Both the position numbers and the translations under genes were made by a program. Positions 63,118 to 64,000 of a stretch of 64,000 nucleotides of DNA are shown here, in pieces (positions within the stretch are counted from its first letter, which is position 1; each line of letters opens with the position of its first letter). The DNA comes from Bradyrhizobium commune (GTDB lineage Bacteria; Pseudomonadota; Alphaproteobacteria; Rhizobiales; Xanthobacteraceae): positions 3,224,001 to 3,288,000 of the forward strand of contig NZ_CP061379.1 of assembly GCF_015624505.1 (NCBI RefSeq). Reading direction: 5' to 3'. Below the pieces are notes generated by a model. It searched no databases and was not told where the DNA came from. It worked only from the letters and a program-made list of their open reading frames with translations.

Positions 63118-63456
63118 ATGGTCGGCAGGAGACATGATTCGCGGGAGATTTCGGACAAGCTGGCTCAGGCGGATCAACTCGTGGCCAGAGGCAAGACGCA
63201 GCGCGAGATATCAAAAGCGCTCGGCGTGAGCATCATGACATATCATCGCTGGAAGAAGATGGTCAAATCCCCGGAGTCGGCGGATGGCGCAGGCAGCGAG
63301 ATGACCATCAGCTTGAGCGCGCCGCGCGAGGCCTCTTCCGAAGAGACCATCAAGCGCCTCGAAGTCGAAAACGCGCAACTGCGACGTCTTGTAACCGACA
63401 TGTTGCTGGAGAAGCTCAAGTACGAAGAGCAGCTTCGTGCACGTCAGAAGGGCTAG
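63118..63456 (+). CDS. IS3 OrfA-like helix-turn-helix / leucine-zipper protein
   Basis: A 112-residue protein with the layout of an IS3-family OrfA. The N-terminal helix-turn-helix is QADQLVARGKTQREISKALGVS, then TYHRWKK (about 16-45). A polar linker follows, then a leucine zipper IKRLEVENAQLRRLVTDMLLEKLKYEEQL (about 80-108). No transposase catalytic ORF (OrfB) or terminal inverted repeats are seen beside it, so it looks domesticated as a regulator (inference). The ATG follows GGGCGGAG. A 7-base dyad lies upstream. Its stop overlaps the stop of the BTLCP gene on the other strand in the shared CTAG. Confidence 0.78.
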   Translation: MVGRRHDSREISDKLAQADQLVARGKTQREISKALGVSIMTYHRWKKMVKSPESADGAGSEMTISLSAPREASSEETIKRLEVENAQLRRLVTDMLLEKLKYEEQLRARQKG

Positions 63457-64000
63457 GGCTTGATCCCCAGGCTGATCCCCAAGGGGGGAGGCAAGGGCAG
63501 CGGCGCGAGATCGGTGACCGGTTTGGCCTGCGCGCTGTTGAACGACACCCAGACATTCGGGTCGGCGGCGCTCTGCCGCGACAGATAGCGGTAGCTGGTC
63601 TCGTACCAGAACAGGATTTCCGGCGTCAGGTTGTCCAGGATCATCTCGCCGCGATCGGACCGGACCGTCAGGACGGCGTGACGCTCCTTCTCGTGCCCGC
63701 GCTCCTCGACGACGGTGATCAGAAGCGCCCCCAGCGGCCAGCCGGCCTTGGCGAGCAGCCGCCGCTTGAGCAGGACCATGTCCTCGCAATCGCCGCGGTC
63801 GAGCGGATAGGCCCAACGCTCAGCTTTCCCGTAGAGCTCTGCATCGCTGGTCCATTGCACGCGGTCGTTGACGTATTTGTTGATCTCGTAGAGCTGCTGG
63901 AGCAGATCCGGCGTCAGCGTCACGTCACGCGCCTGATCGGCCTCCGGCTTGCACTCTTCGGCACCGGTCGCGCAAAGCTGCAACCATCCGTTGGGCGCCT
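63453..64000 (-). CDS. Transglutaminase-like cysteine peptidase (BTLCP), start truncated by the window
   Basis: Bacterial transglutaminase-like cysteine proteinase (DUF920/BTLCP family). The catalytic triad is visible: Cys in YPLDRGDCEDMVLLKRRLL, His in ERHAVLTVRSDRG and Asp in MILDNLTPE. The order and spacing match the family, whose LapG member cleaves large adhesins at the surface. The frame is open to the window edge (it reads APNGWLQLCATG before the CATGAEE region), so the N-terminus, probably with a signal peptide, is missing. A Pro-rich tail (LAPLPLPPPLG) ends the protein. It is convergent with the helix-turn-helix gene, and the stop codons share CTAG. Confidence 0.88.
   Translation of the reverse strand, partial: APNGWLQLCATGAEECKPEADQARDVTLTPDLLQQLYEINKYVNDRVQWTSDAELYGKAERWAYPLDRGDCEDMVLLKRRLLAKAGWPLGALLITVVEERGHEKERHAVLTVRSDRGEMILDNLTPEILFWYETSYRYLSRQSAADPNVWVSFNSAQAKPVTDLAPLPLPPPLGISLGIKP

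Noticed and set aside
1..64000. CRISPR arrays, tRNA/rRNA genes, prophage or complete insertion sequences
   Set aside because: No regularly spaced short repeats, no tRNA-like or rRNA segments, and no transposase with terminal repeats were noticed on reading both strands. A covariance-model search was not possible here.

Overview
This GC-rich 64 kb window reads as a chromosomal segment of an alphaproteobacterium. Bradyrhizobium or a close relative fits best. That is an inference from the mix of families: a Hint-domain Tat protein, a BTLCP-type cysteine peptidase, ExoP-like and WbaP-like exopolysaccharide proteins, and a rhizobial-style type II secretion operon. I saw no rRNA or tRNA gene, CRISPR array, prophage or complete insertion sequence. 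Almost everything concerns building or exporting things at the cell surface.

Layout. (1) 0-2.7 kb: a type II thioesterase, a 52-residue coiled-coil ORF, a Tat-exported Hint-domain protein and a Sel1-repeat protein. (2) 2.7-13.9 kb: a type II secretion system with gspD divergent from gspEFGHIJKLM and a GspC/GspN-like gene. No prepilin peptidase gene is present. (3) 14.2-17.4 kb: a small coiled-coil protein, a Wza-type export lipoprotein, a small periplasmic protein and a lytic transglycosylase. (4) 17.5-40.9 kb: a two-partner secretion locus. A FecI-type sigma factor and a membrane-less FecR fragment diverge from a TpsB pore, an ExbB fused to DUF2341 and LamG-like domains, ExbD, TonB, a porin, a coiled-coil periplasmic protein, a parvulin and a roughly 4,520-residue filamentous haemagglutinin (TpsA). 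(5) 40.9-62.4 kb: an exopolysaccharide cluster with three glycosyltransferases, a GDP-mannose 3,5-epimerase, a WbaP-like initiating transferase, a NodU-like carbamoyltransferase, a carrier-like/thioesterase protein, a PstS-like protein, an EpsD-like isomerase, Wzx and Wzy candidates, a methyltransferase, a beta-helix protein and an ExoP/Wzc-type kinase. (6) 62.4-64 kb: a conserved hypothetical gene, an IS3 OrfA-like helix-turn-helix protein and the start-truncated end of a BTLCP peptidase.

How it may fit together. The initiating transferase, glycosyltransferases, Wzx, Wzy, ExoP and the distant Wza make a nearly complete Wzx/Wzy-dependent exopolysaccharide pathway. The epimerase would supply an L-galactose-type sugar. 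The carbamoyltransferase, methyltransferase and thioesterases would decorate the polymer. The T2SS and the TPS system sit between Wza and the rest.

The most unusual unit is the TPS locus, where a complete ExbB-ExbD-TonB motor lies inside the TpsB-TpsA gene set and is preceded by a sigma factor with a stripped-down FecR. A GTTATG-type box recurs in many of the intergenic regions and may mark a shared regulator.
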